Notes: generated by a model from the sequence alone, not told the origin. Shown: positions 16,515 through 25,598, counted from the stretch's first letter. The stretch is DNA of 64,000 bases from Chryseobacterium lathyri (GCF_003290185.1 NZ_QNFY01000006.1:268325-332324); one strand, 5' to 3'. Numbers and translations: made by a program.

Positions 16515-17555
16515 ATGAAAATTAAACCAAATCATAAATTTTCCATATTTGTTTTTATATTGAGTTTTAGCCTGTATTTCGGGCAAAAAGTGGAATTTAA
16601 TGTCCCGCAAGATATCGAGACCTTACAAAACTCTATTTTTTATTTCCAGAATGACTTCACCAAAGATGAAGCTAAAGCTGCCGCAGCATCCGACAGAGAT
16701 TTTTCAACCACTGTCGATCTTTATAATCTGAAATATGATGCAGATACCAAAAATCCTTATCTGGATCTGGCATTAAAAAGCGGTTCGAAGCCTAAACAGT
16801 TTATCCAGCAGGCGGTATGGAATGTCAATTTGAAAAAGATCTCCGCAAAAAGCACGAAAGTCACCGTTTTTCTTGAAAAAGTAATTCCGGATAGCTGGTC
16901 GAAGAAAGAGGTAGATACAAAACTGACCAAATCTACTGGGAAAGTGGAGAAAGAGATTAAAGAATTTCTTTTAACCTACAAACGCAAAGAACCTTCAAAT
17001 GATTATGATGCATCATTAACTGACAGCGTAGCTGCCACAACCTATACTACTGCAGTAACTACAACGGATATGATTGAAGAAAATCCGAAGCAGAAAAAAG
17101 TGTCAAAAAAACTACAGACTCTGTTCGGGAAAAAACAGTTTATAGCGTTACCGGCCACGTCCGATACCTTCACAAAACTTTTACACGTAAGTCCAAGTGA
17201 ATTGGAATGCAAAGACTGCAAAGGTGGAAAATATTCCAACTGGGATTTTGATGATTTCAATATGATCTACGCAAATATGAGCACTGGCCTGGAATATTAT
17301 GCCATTCAATATTACGGGGAGGATATGGTTTCAGGATTACCTCATGGCCTGGTATTCAATGACAGCTCACCATCAGAATGTAAGCAGAAATTTTCAAGGT
17401 ATAACGCAAAGCTTTATCAGACCGTAGGAGATACGAATGAAAATTCAGAAAAAGCTCTAACCGTTGTTACTTTCAAGATGAATTCCTCCTTTGTCCGTCT
17501 GGAATTCGGGAATGAATATTTAACCAGAGTAGTAATTTCAAATAAAGAATTTTAG
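16515..17555 (+). CDS. Secreted protein of unknown function in the T6SS island
   Basis: A 346-aa protein with an N-terminal signal peptide (KFSIFVFILSFSLYFGQ, cleavage near residue 24). The mature part has an alternating charged region, a Thr/Ala-rich linker near residues 170-190 (VAATTYTTAVTTT) and a CKDCKGG cysteine pair near residue 236. No family is recognised. It lies 17 bases after the LysM gene and 2 bases before the PAAR-like gene, so it is almost certainly in the same operon. Periplasmic location makes it a candidate immunity protein or export factor. Confidence 0.65.
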   Translation: MKIKPNHKFSIFVFILSFSLYFGQKVEFNVPQDIETLQNSIFYFQNDFTKDEAKAAAASDRDFSTTVDLYNLKYDADTKNPYLDLALKSGSKPKQFIQQAVWNVNLKKISAKSTKVTVFLEKVIPDSWSKKEVDTKLTKSTGKVEKEIKEFLLTYKRKEPSNDYDASLTDSVAATTYTTAVTTTDMIEENPKQKKVSKKLQTLFGKKQFIALPATSDTFTKLLHVSPSELECKDCKGGKYSNWDFDDFNMIYANMSTGLEYYAIQYYGEDMVSGLPHGLVFNDSSPSECKQKFSRYNAKLYQTVGDTNENSEKALTVVTFKMNSSFVRLEFGNEYLTRVVISNKEF

Positions 17556-17557
17556 CC

Positions 17558-18046
17558 ATGGCAGAAAAACATATTGTAGTACAGGGTGCTATCTGCAAAT
17601 GCCAGTTCGGACAGCTTCCGGACAAACTCAAAGTGCTATCACATCAGAAAGAATACGCTAATGATAAAAATGCTTCCAAAAAACTTATCGTAACCACAAA
17701 AGAAATAGGTGCGGCTACATTTGAAAAAAATACCTTCGGAAACTGTATCAAAATGGGAGTTCCGCCGCCGCCATGCAAAATCATGGTAACAGAGTGGAAA
17801 GATTTTTATGAAAAAGTGCAGCTTAATAACGGCGGCTATATTATCGTAGAAACCAGCAAAGCCATCTGTGCCATTGCCGGGACACCGTGTATTGAGATCA
17901 TAGACCACGGACAGAGAACAGAGGGTAGCCCGCAGAACTTTAAAAATGCTGATCCGGATGTACAGCAGCAGATCAATCCGTTGGTGAATTCCGAAGAAAT
18001 GTATAAAGAACAGCCTGAATATGGCGGGCAGGATGGTGTAATCTAA
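17558..18046 (+). CDS. DUF4280 PAAR-like spike-tip protein
   Basis: A 162-aa protein of the DUF4280 type, which is PAAR-like. It starts EKHIVVQGAICKCQFGQLPD and contains the repeated cysteine blocks FGNCIKMGVPPPPCK (near 62-76) and ICAIAGTPCIEIIDHGQ (near 106-122). PAAR proteins cap the VgrG needle and carry effectors. Since no effector is fused, the large protein encoded 11 bases downstream is the natural cargo candidate. The ATG lies 2 bases after the preceding stop. Confidence 0.88.
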   Translation: MAEKHIVVQGAICKCQFGQLPDKLKVLSHQKEYANDKNASKKLIVTTKEIGAATFEKNTFGNCIKMGVPPPPCKIMVTEWKDFYEKVQLNNGGYIIVETSKAICAIAGTPCIEIIDHGQRTEGSPQNFKNADPDVQQQINPLVNSEEMYKEQPEYGGQDGVI

Positions 18047-18057
18047 ACGATAAAGAA

Positions 18058-20721
18058 ATGGCAAAAGGAGTAAAAAAAATAAAGATTACAAAAGGCAGGT
18101 ATTATCCGAAAATGTCTGTTCCGGGTCAGAGAGTTACTATTGTCCCGAACCAGGATGTCACTTTCCAGGTAGAAGAATGGCTGCCGGATACAACGGCTGA
18201 AGATAAAAAGAAACCCGTGATTTGGATGAGGCAGACCAACGACCGCAAAATTATTATCTATCAGGCTCCATCTACCACAGGCTATAAATTCAGTATTGAT
18301 AAACAGTACTGCGGAAGTTATCAATTCTACATTGAGGCAAGTTTTTCAGGAAAGAGAGACACCAAAAATAATGTGGGACTTTATGTGAAAGGGTGGTGCG
18401 AACCCAAAATTGTTACCAGTAAATGGACTACCCAGAGAGGAAGCAAGACCAGCATTAAAAACCAGAATAAAGTCAATCATATTTCCTACGGTCATATCGT
18501 ATATCTTAACCTGACCACAGAAGGTCTTAATGGAAATACGCTGACTATTGAACTTTGGAACCAACAGTCTGCAAAAGATGACAAGCTGGTTCATGTATAC
18601 AATAATGTACAGGTTATAGATGGTGAGGTCAATTTAAAAATAGAAAATACCTACTCATGGATGGCACATGTAGATAACATCCAGAACGTAGAAGAGTTTT
18701 ATGTCAAAGTAAAAGATTCCGCTTCCAAAAAGTACATCAAAGATAATCTGGGTGATGATCTTCATGCCATCTACCTGAATGTGAAAAATAAAGTCGTTAC
18801 CACCAACGCCAATGTCAGTAAAAATCAGACCCCTACAAAAGTATACAAGCCGGATGTAAATTCCGTCCGTCAGGAACCCTGCAGGTTTGAAGTGATAAAG
18901 ATCACCGAAACCGAAGTGAAAGACGGAAAAGCCAGTAGTACAACCGTGATGGTTTTTGATAATGGTAAAGGAATAAAAAAGGCACAATCTGCAGCCTTGC
19001 AGGAACGTATCGAGAGAACGATTTATTATAAATTCGATTCCACGGTAATAGATAAAAACGGGGAAGCTATACTTAACAATGTGCTTAAGTTTCTTCTTGA
19101 GCATAAAGACTCTACCATGAATCTCAGCGGTTATGCCTGCGTTATTGGGAAACAGAATCACAATAAAGGACTGTCCCAAAGGAGAGCTGACGTTGTAAAG
19201 AAATTTTTTGCAGACGGAGGCCTTGATCCGGGAAGAATCATTTCCGTTGGTAAAGGAGAAGTAGATCCTACCGATGATAAAATGGGCAGGGATAATATCA
19301 AATACAAAAATGAGAAAGACTACGAAAACAACCGTAGAGTAGACATCTCTTTTGTATTTAATGCCCACGATGCCCAGACTGTTAATTACGAAGTGGTGGC
19401 TCCTACAGAGTCAACAAAAAAAGATATCACTATTGATATCACAGGATTTGATACCACTGAATGCTATCGCGACAGTAAAGGTAAACATAAAAAGCAGATC
19501 CTGATGGTTGATGTCGGTCAGGCAATAGATAAAGGAGATACCAAACAGACTTTCGCTCCATCATCCTTTAATTATAAAGTGTATTCGAATATATCCAGGT
19601 TAAATGCTGCTCCCATACAGTATATCTGGCCTATAGCGACCAATCCGAACCAGTTTCACATGCACATTCACAGCTGCAGGTATTTCAGCAATGATAAGAG
19701 AACAACGGTTTTAATCAAAGCATATCCGGATATTAAATGGGAACTGGCACTGGAATTTCAGGTCAATGTATCCAACTATAAAGCGGCCAATATGCCGGCA
19801 GGAAACATATTTGCCAAACATCAGGAAAAATCCAGGCAGGCAGGCTACAAAAGATGGAGGATGAATGAAACCGGAAAAGTCCCGATTAACATAGGAGTAG
19901 GATTATCCGCAGAATGGGATGCCGGCAGGGAAAAAAGAAGTTTCACCAACGAATTTGCCGATAAGATAGAGCTGGTCGCAAAAATGATTGCCACCGCTGT
20001 CAATATCGTTCAGAATGCCATAAATTATGCACAGAGTGCCGCAAAAGAAACTGCTATTCCTGTTGGTTTTAATCTCAGATATCCCAAATTTACTGTTGTA
20101 GGAAAATGGTATCTGGAAAGAATCAATGAGAGAGCTGCTTTAAGTGTAATCGGAGAAGTAGGATTTGGCTTCAAACCTCTGATAGGGGCAGAAGTTGTTA
20201 TTGATATCATTGGTGCAGCTATTGCCGTAGCGTCTTATGGAGCAACAGGTAACCCCGCCGCTGCGAAAATTATTAATAAATTTAGAGGCGGATTAGAAAA
20301 ACTTGGAGCTTCAGTTACCTTTACAGCTACATTTTATGGTGAGCTTGAAATTATGGTGGATGCCCTGAAAATTGACAGTATCAACGGGATCAATATGCAG
20401 GGTAAAACCACGATCGGCGGGAAAATGGGTGCTACAATAGAACTCAGTATCAGCATTGAAGTAGGAACCGTAAAAGGAACCAAAGTGAAACCTATCGCTA
20501 CATTTAAAGCGGCGGCTAAAGCTGATTCCTATTTTGGAGGTGACTTCGTCATAGATTCAGATACCACAGGATTATTTATCCAGCCCATTTTGAAGTTTTC
20601 AGGAGTTGTTCTTTCCGTAGAAATAGAAGGGGAAGTAGGTTGGTGGAAAAGTAATTTCAAAGTAGAAGAAAAGGTGATGAAAGAAGAGACTTACTATATG
20701 GATAAAAAATATTTAACTTAA
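18058..20721 (+). CDS. 887-aa OmpA-domain protein, candidate T6SS effector
   Basis: A multidomain protein without signal peptide, encoded 11 bases after the PAAR-like gene. Residues 1-300 are beta-rich and unrecognised (two related-looking blocks). Residues about 318-432 are an OmpA-like peptidoglycan-binding domain (TIYYKFDSTVIDKNGEAIL, LSQRRADVVKKFF, NNRRVDISF). The last 300 residues contain an amphipathic helix (ADKIELVAKMIATAVNIVQN), a hydrophobic Gly/Ala-rich stretch near 700-735 (VVIDIIGAAIAVASYG) and a beta-rich end. Being coded as large cargo next to PAAR with membrane proteins behind it suggests a wall- or membrane-acting toxin. No known toxin fold is recognised. Confidence 0.72.
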   Translation: MAKGVKKIKITKGRYYPKMSVPGQRVTIVPNQDVTFQVEEWLPDTTAEDKKKPVIWMRQTNDRKIIIYQAPSTTGYKFSIDKQYCGSYQFYIEASFSGKRDTKNNVGLYVKGWCEPKIVTSKWTTQRGSKTSIKNQNKVNHISYGHIVYLNLTTEGLNGNTLTIELWNQQSAKDDKLVHVYNNVQVIDGEVNLKIENTYSWMAHVDNIQNVEEFYVKVKDSASKKYIKDNLGDDLHAIYLNVKNKVVTTNANVSKNQTPTKVYKPDVNSVRQEPCRFEVIKITETEVKDGKASSTTVMVFDNGKGIKKAQSAALQERIERTIYYKFDSTVIDKNGEAILNNVLKFLLEHKDSTMNLSGYACVIGKQNHNKGLSQRRADVVKKFFADGGLDPGRIISVGKGEVDPTDDKMGRDNIKYKNEKDYENNRRVDISFVFNAHDAQTVNYEVVAPTESTKKDITIDITGFDTTECYRDSKGKHKKQILMVDVGQAIDKGDTKQTFAPSSFNYKVYSNISRLNAAPIQYIWPIATNPNQFHMHIHSCRYFSNDKRTTVLIKAYPDIKWELALEFQVNVSNYKAANMPAGNIFAKHQEKSRQAGYKRWRMNETGKVPINIGVGLSAEWDAGREKRSFTNEFADKIELVAKMIATAVNIVQNAINYAQSAAKETAIPVGFNLRYPKFTVVGKWYLERINERAALSVIGEVGFGFKPLIGAEVVIDIIGAAIAVASYGATGNPAAAKIINKFRGGLEKLGASVTFTATFYGELEIMVDALKIDSINGINMQGKTTIGGKMGATIELSISIEVGTVKGTKVKPIATFKAAAKADSYFGGDFVIDSDTTGLFIQPILKFSGVVLSVEIEGEVGWWKSNFKVEEKVMKEETYYMDKKYLT

Positions 20722-20729
20722 ATTCAGGT

Positions 20730-21545
20730 ATGCATAATTTTAAAAAACCATTATATTCCGTTTATCCCAGAATGTATTGTTCGGGAACTATTTATGTGAA
20801 TGATGTTCCTGTCATAGACTGGTACGGAGATGAGACAAAAGAAGGCGGGTTTGGAGGAGATACCATGATCAACCAGGCACTGCTTCAGAGCGGGAAATAT
20901 CAGGTAGTTGGGAAAATGTATCCGCGATTGGGTAAAAATGTTTTAGATGAGGATGATACCCTGTCGGTAGATTTCTTTTGTGCAGATTTTGATAACTGGA
21001 AAGCATCCCGTGCTGAATTTCGCCCTAAAATGGAATCCCCATGGGACGGACTGACAGAGAATGTCCAACACCCGACTTTTAATGTTGCCGGCGAAATAGA
21101 AGTGGAACTTCCTTTTGTACTGGATGGTTGGCAGCATTCAGTAGATTTTAAAGACATGAAAAAAGAAGACCTCTTCAGCGATGTTTTCAAATACTATAAG
21201 CAGATACGCGCAGTATTGGTTGAACATAATGTCGGAAAATACCTGGAAATGTCTCATGACAAAATGCAGCTTCAGGAGCAGGCTTTATATTATACTGAAG
21301 ATCGGAAAAAAAGATTTTTAGACAGTGCCGGTCAATTGTTTGGACAGAATTTAGCAGTTGAAGAACTTAATGAAGCCGATCTGCACTTGGAAATCATGGG
21401 CTATGGTAAATTGGTAAGACTCATGAGAAAAGACGGATCTCAGCCGCTCCAGTTTAAAAGCCCCGACCTTGAAAAGCAAGGCAATATTGAAATGGAGGTC
21501 AAGCTTCACATGAGAACGAAAGAAAAAGGATTTAGTATTATTTAA
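20730..21545 (+). CDS. Uncharacterised protein of the T6SS island (271 aa)
   Basis: A 271-aa soluble protein 8 bases after the 887-aa gene. It is mixed beta at first (YCSGTIYVNDVPVIDWYGDE, GKYQVVGKMYPRLGK) and more helical and charged later (MQLQEQALYYTEDRKKRFLD). It has no signal peptide, membrane segment or known motif. The N-terminal half, with KMYPR and DTLSVDFFCADF, looks like a small binding domain. Position between effector candidate and membrane protein fits an effector chaperone, or part of an immunity set. I do not recognise the family. Confidence 0.62.
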   Translation: MHNFKKPLYSVYPRMYCSGTIYVNDVPVIDWYGDETKEGGFGGDTMINQALLQSGKYQVVGKMYPRLGKNVLDEDDTLSVDFFCADFDNWKASRAEFRPKMESPWDGLTENVQHPTFNVAGEIEVELPFVLDGWQHSVDFKDMKKEDLFSDVFKYYKQIRAVLVEHNVGKYLEMSHDKMQLQEQALYYTEDRKKRFLDSAGQLFGQNLAVEELNEADLHLEIMGYGKLVRLMRKDGSQPLQFKSPDLEKQGNIEMEVKLHMRTKEKGFSII

Positions 21546-21557
21546 ATTATCCGGATC

Positions 21558-22214
21558 ATGACTTTTTTTGGAGGTTTCGTAGCGGTGGTTGTTCTGTTTT
21601 CCGTATTCTTAGGATACAGGATTTTTTCAAAAATTTCGGATAGAAAGCATGATTCCGGAAAAACAGGAGGTTTTCTTGAGAAGGCCTTTCTTTTGTTTTT
21701 TATTTCGTTAATAATGATTTCCATCAATGCTTTAACGTTCATTTTATCCTACTCATTTTTTTGGGAGAAGGCCTACAGAACTTTTGATGAACCCCAATAC
21801 ACTGCAACAGTGATTGGATATAAGAAAGAAATCACAAAAGCTAAAAACTTTCCAAGTTCCTCTACCTACAGTGACAGAGCTATTTTTTTTCCGAAAGTAG
21901 AATATATTGATATGGAAGGCAAAAAAGTGGTGAAAACACTTGATATTACAAGCAATAATCCACCCGAACTGGGAGAGAAAATAAAAATTACAGATGCGGA
22001 AAATCAGGACAGTACAAATGCTGTGGAACTGGATTGGATAGTGTTGGCTGGTGGAGGTGTTTTTACAGGAGTTGCCGCTTTTTTTGCAGCACTGCTTACT
22101 ACTTACGGTACATCATTTAACATGAAAAAAAGAGTAAAATGGTCTCTGGGTGTAGGGCTGGCACTTACTTTGATCAATGTATGCTGCATTCTGTTCATCT
22201 ATTTAAAACAGTAA
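21558..22214 (+). CDS. Membrane protein with DUF3592-like domain, candidate immunity protein
   Basis: A 218-aa protein with four hydrophobic segments (about 2-22, 45-70, 156-180 and 190-215). A central beta-rich domain resembles DUF3592 (YTATVIGYKKEI, FFPKVEYIDMEGKKV, GEKIKITDAENQDS). The topology places that domain in one compartment between two membrane hairpins. It lies 12 bases after the 271-aa gene. Membrane proteins directly behind T6SS effectors are often immunity factors against membrane-active toxins; here that is inference only. Confidence 0.68.
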   Translation: MTFFGGFVAVVVLFSVFLGYRIFSKISDRKHDSGKTGGFLEKAFLLFFISLIMISINALTFILSYSFFWEKAYRTFDEPQYTATVIGYKKEITKAKNFPSSSTYSDRAIFFPKVEYIDMEGKKVVKTLDITSNNPPELGEKIKITDAENQDSTNAVELDWIVLAGGGVFTGVAAFFAALLTTYGTSFNMKKRVKWSLGVGLALTLINVCCILFIYLKQ

Positions 22215-22278
22215 AATAGTTGACCTGTTTCTCTGCAAGAATTTGTGAATGACATTAATAAATCAAATATAAAGTATT

Positions 22279-22932
22279 ATGAAAAAAGGAAAATTCTTGG
22301 CATTAATTTTCATTGTATTGATCAATATCTGCTGCGGAAATAAATCATTTGATCTTTCATCTGTCTCTTTAGGGGAAGATGCAAAAAAATATGATCTTGA
22401 AAATAAAGATATATTTCTGAAAGATAAAGGCAGCAAACCGGATGTTATACAATACTATGCAGATGAAAATAAAGGATTGACGTATGGCGGAATTCTTCTG
22501 GACAATACCATGGGAACAAGAATTACCGTATTCAAAGGTAAAGTAAGTGCAATCGACACCAATGCCGCTGAAAAAAACTCTTTGGAGTTTGTTGAAAAAA
22601 TTGCAGGAAAACATGGAAAACCTACCGCTACAGTGACAGATAAAGCAACTGTAGATGCTAAAATGGTAAAGCAGATTTTTGAAAAGCTAAAGAAAGTGGC
22701 ACCGGATAAGGTATCATGGAACCAGGGTGAGAAAAACTCATTTACCTATCCTACTTCTTTTTTCTGGGACGACGGGAAAAACTATTCCATACTGAGTATT
22801 TCTATTGAGGACGATGGAAGAATCAGAAATAAATATGTAACCGTAACCAAAGATGCCTACAGAAATGATGTGGTTTTCGGATTAAAATATCCTACTCCGC
22901 AGGGATCTCCTTGGTATCAGTATATGAAATAG
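22279..22932 (+). CDS. Predicted lipoprotein closing the T6SS island
   Basis: A 217-aa protein with a lipoprotein signal (KGKFLALIFIVLINICC, candidate lipidated Cys18 or 19). The mature part has repeated-looking segments such as GGILLDNTMGTRITVFKGKV, EFVEKIAGKHGKPTA and FFWDDGKNYSILSISIED. Some flavobacterial lipoproteins of unknown function look alike, but I assign no family. Sixty-four bases separate it from the DUF3592-like gene, and a bidirectional terminator follows. It could be a second immunity component located in the envelope. Confidence 0.62.
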   Translation: MKKGKFLALIFIVLINICCGNKSFDLSSVSLGEDAKKYDLENKDIFLKDKGSKPDVIQYYADENKGLTYGGILLDNTMGTRITVFKGKVSAIDTNAAEKNSLEFVEKIAGKHGKPTATVTDKATVDAKMVKQIFEKLKKVAPDKVSWNQGEKNSFTYPTSFFWDDGKNYSILSISIEDDGRIRNKYVTVTKDAYRNDVVFGLKYPTPQGSPWYQYMK

Positions 22933-22951
22933 TAGAAACACTATTTTTTAA

Positions 22952-22997
22952 ATAAAAAATAGCCGGCTCAAAACATTGAGCCGGCTATATTATTTTT
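22952..22997. terminator. Bidirectional terminator between the T6SS island and the nuclease gene
   Basis: ATAGCCGGCTCA (22959-22970) pairs perfectly with 22977-22988 around a 6-base loop. An A-rich left flank and T-rich right flank serve both converging genes. Confidence 0.9.
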
Positions 22998-23007
22998 AAT
23001 CAACAGA

Positions 23008-24534
23008 TTATTTTACAATGAATTTCAAAGCAGACTGGTCAAGCTTTAAAATATAAACACCCTGCTCAAGGTTTTTGATCTTAATAGAGTTTCCGTTTTT
23101 AAAAGGACTGTTAATGCTCTCAAGCGTTTTTCCCTGAAGATTAACGATCTCTGCCTTTTTAATATTCCGGGTGTCACCTTGTACAAAAATTTCCTGTCCT
23201 GAAATCGGGTTAGGAGATATCTGAAGTTCCTGAACTGTGATTTCATTTGCTGAGACTTTTTGAGCCATTCTTGCAGTTCCTGAATAACACGTCCATTTAA
23301 GATCATCAATAGCCACTCTGTTGCTCGATGAGCTGTTAGTAAGGCTTACCGTAACATTCCCGGTGATATTGATATTATTGATGGTTGTAGTGGTAGCAGT
23401 GGCACTGTAAGGCACTGTTCCTACTGTTGTACCGTTTACTTTTACATCAAAAGTTCCGCTTGTTCCCGAAAACTTAAGCTGAGTTGTTACCGTCAGTGAT
23501 CCGATACCGTTGGCCGAGCTTCCCGAAGTTAAAGAACCGTTTCTTACCGTAATAGCCTGGCCGTTGATGGTCTGGTCAGTTCTTGCATCTGTAGCCGTCC
23601 ATGAAATACCGCTGCCCGTCCAGGTTCTTGTTAGATAAGAAGCACTGCTGGCGGTAGGAATTGTTCCGAATGTTTCATTGATGCATTCTGTTCCAGGAGT
23701 AGGAGTTCCGGGATCCGTGGTTCCAGGACTGGAGCCCCAGATCTGACCTACATAACTAGGATTGTCGATAAACGGGTTTCTATTCCCTTGGAAAGTATAA
23801 GAGGCATTATTTCTATTGATTTCAGCTTGTGAAACAGGATCCTGAGCGTGCCATGCCAGAAGAACATTCAGTTCCCAGGTCTGTAGCCCGGGAAATGTTG
23901 AACTGCCCAGCATATTACCTGAAGAAAAAGAAGAAAGTTTGCTCTGATAACGGGTTACAAAGTAAAAGATCATCCTTGCCACATCCCCTTTAAACTCGTC
24001 AATCGGTTCAAAAACAGTTCCTGCATATCCTGAAGACGAAGAGCTGCCCAGTTTTGAGCCGTTTTGAGAGGTAAATGTAGCTGAACCTACCTTTCCGAAA
24101 GGATAATTGCTTCTCATCCCGTTTACCTTTCCGTCGGTAGCCCGGATAAAATGAATGTCCGAAACCATAGGAGCAGCCTCACTGAATAAGCTCTGAGGAA
24201 CTATATGCTCCCTGTTATAGCAGTTACCCTCCGTAGAATATGTTCCGCATTGGTTCGTACCGGGGGTATATTTGTAAGGATCAGTCCCGGAAGGTCTTTC
24301 CGAATAAATATCCATGATAGAGCCATCATTTTCATAGTTCTTATCAATATCAGTCGTTTTATAACCTGTCCAGAGTCCGCTGTAGCCTTTGTCCTGGTGT
24401 CCGTTTGTGATGATAGAACTTAATTCCGTTTTTAACGCTGCACCACTCAGTCCGTTCGCTGAATTGTAGTATCCTGCAGGAGCCTGGGCATTGGCAAGCC
24501 CCGCTATTGCAGTAAATAAGATAATTTTTTTCAT
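23008..24534 (-). CDS. Secreted endonuclease I with type IX sorting domain
   Basis: A 508-aa protein. The signal peptide is MKKIILFTAIAGLANA. Residues about 20-260 form an Endonuclease_1/EndA-type nuclease with the His-metal motif CYNREHIVPQSLF and a downstream SDIHFIRATDGKVNGMRSN block. A beta-sandwich region rich in Thr and Ser follows (about 285-415). The last 75 residues are a type A T9SS sorting domain (LQISPNPISGQEIFVQG, then NLEQGVYILKL). It should be exported to the surface or medium by the type IX system, where such nucleases degrade DNA for nutrition or against NETs. Confidence 0.93.
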   Translation of the reverse strand: MKKIILFTAIAGLANAQAPAGYYNSANGLSGAALKTELSSIITNGHQDKGYSGLWTGYKTTDIDKNYENDGSIMDIYSERPSGTDPYKYTPGTNQCGTYSTEGNCYNREHIVPQSLFSEAAPMVSDIHFIRATDGKVNGMRSNYPFGKVGSATFTSQNGSKLGSSSSSGYAGTVFEPIDEFKGDVARMIFYFVTRYQSKLSSFSSGNMLGSSTFPGLQTWELNVLLAWHAQDPVSQAEINRNNASYTFQGNRNPFIDNPSYVGQIWGSSPGTTDPGTPTPGTECINETFGTIPTASSASYLTRTWTGSGISWTATDARTDQTINGQAITVRNGSLTSGSSANGIGSLTVTTQLKFSGTSGTFDVKVNGTTVGTVPYSATATTTTINNINITGNVTVSLTNSSSSNRVAIDDLKWTCYSGTARMAQKVSANEITVQELQISPNPISGQEIFVQGDTRNIKKAEIVNLQGKTLESINSPFKNGNSIKIKNLEQGVYILKLDQSALKFIVK

Positions 24535-24708
24535 ACAGATAAAATTTCTGTAAGAATACTATATTTTTGCGAATAAAAAATTACATTAGTGTTAATTTTA
24601 AGATGTAGCGCATGCAGTTTATGAAGACCAGAATTACTTCAAATGATTGTAGACTCATTTCAATGGCAGACGATTTATTTAAAGGGGGAATCTAACCGAC
24701 CTAGGAAG

Positions 24709-24753
24709 ATTCCAGTCTTGAACTTTTCGTTCTTTTGTTTCAAGACAAAAGAA
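24709..24753. repeat. 45-bp hairpin repeat, copy 1
   Basis: Matches 29849-29893 at 42 of 45 positions. It contains the inverted repeat TCTTTTGTTTCAAGACAAAAGA. It lies in the otherwise empty 325-base gap 24535-24859. Confidence 0.75.
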
Positions 24754-24801
24754 CAGGTAAAAAGAAATTTAATGATGTTGAAGCTTTCAGTTATTTTGGA
24801 C

Positions 24802-24832
24802 AAAAAAAACCGGCACAGAAAAACTGCACCGG
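24802..24832 (-). terminator. Terminator of the DUF5522-DUF4136 transcript
   Basis: CCGGCACAG (24810-24818) pairs with CTGCACCGG (24824-24832), with two G-U on the transcribed RNA. On the minus strand the hairpin is followed by eight T (complement of 24802-24809). Confidence 0.8.
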
Positions 24833-24859
24833 ATTATATATAAGATTGATTTAAATATC

Positions 24860-25387
24860 TTACTTTCTCTGAGGAGGATAATTTTTCATAATCTCAGCCA
24901 TGATCTCAGGAATCTGTTTCTGTTTAGCTCTTGGAGAATCCACGGAGATTCCGCTTCCGATACCCTGCCAAACCAGTTTATTGGTTTTAGAATCAATGAG
25001 GTCAACAATCAGTGCACCTTCATTATAATTGCTTGTCCATGTTCTGCTCATGCCAACACCCCATCCGAAAGGTCCGCCCCATCCCCACATTCCGTAAGGA
25101 GAACTATTGTTGATGTCCGTTATTTTTTTATGATTGGCCTTTACGTTAACGATCAGATCAGGATTTTCTCCCGACTGAAGTCCCTTGCTTTGAAGCTGTC
25201 TCGATAATTCGTTTAAAACTCTGTCTTTATCAATGTCATTCAGTTTCAGATCGTCAATCCTAATTTTATAGGTCTTGTAAGTCGTAAAATTAGCTGTTTC
25301 AGCATAATCCGAACGTACCTGGAACGGGCTGCACGATGTAAGGCCTAATGCAGCCGATGCTAACAAAATAAAAATATATTTTTTCAT
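24860..25387 (-). CDS. DUF4136 lipoprotein
   Basis: A 175-aa lipoprotein with signal MKKYIFILLASAALGLTS and Cys19. DUF4136 features are present: SDYAETANFTTYKTYKI at 27-43, ENPDLIVNVKANH near 80, and the C-terminal EGALIVDLIDSKTNKLVWQG that closes the fold. A Gly/Trp-rich stretch (GMWGWGGPFGWGVG) lies between. The family is envelope-located and of unknown function. It is cotranscribed with the DUF5522 gene, which ends one base before its ATG. Confidence 0.9.
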   Translation of the reverse strand: MKKYIFILLASAALGLTSCSPFQVRSDYAETANFTTYKTYKIRIDDLKLNDIDKDRVLNELSRQLQSKGLQSGENPDLIVNVKANHKKITDINNSSPYGMWGWGGPFGWGVGMSRTWTSNYNEGALIVDLIDSKTNKLVWQGIGSGISVDSPRAKQKQIPEIMAEIMKNYPPQRK

Positions 25388-25388
25388 T

Positions 25389-25574
<186 letters not shown>

Positions 25575-25598
25575 TTAAATCTCTAAGTCAAAAAACTT

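Noticed and set aside
24643..24843. A 66-codon ORF between the nuclease and DUF4136 genes
   Set aside because: It spans the 45-bp hairpin repeat and a terminator, so it is an artefact of repeated sequence.
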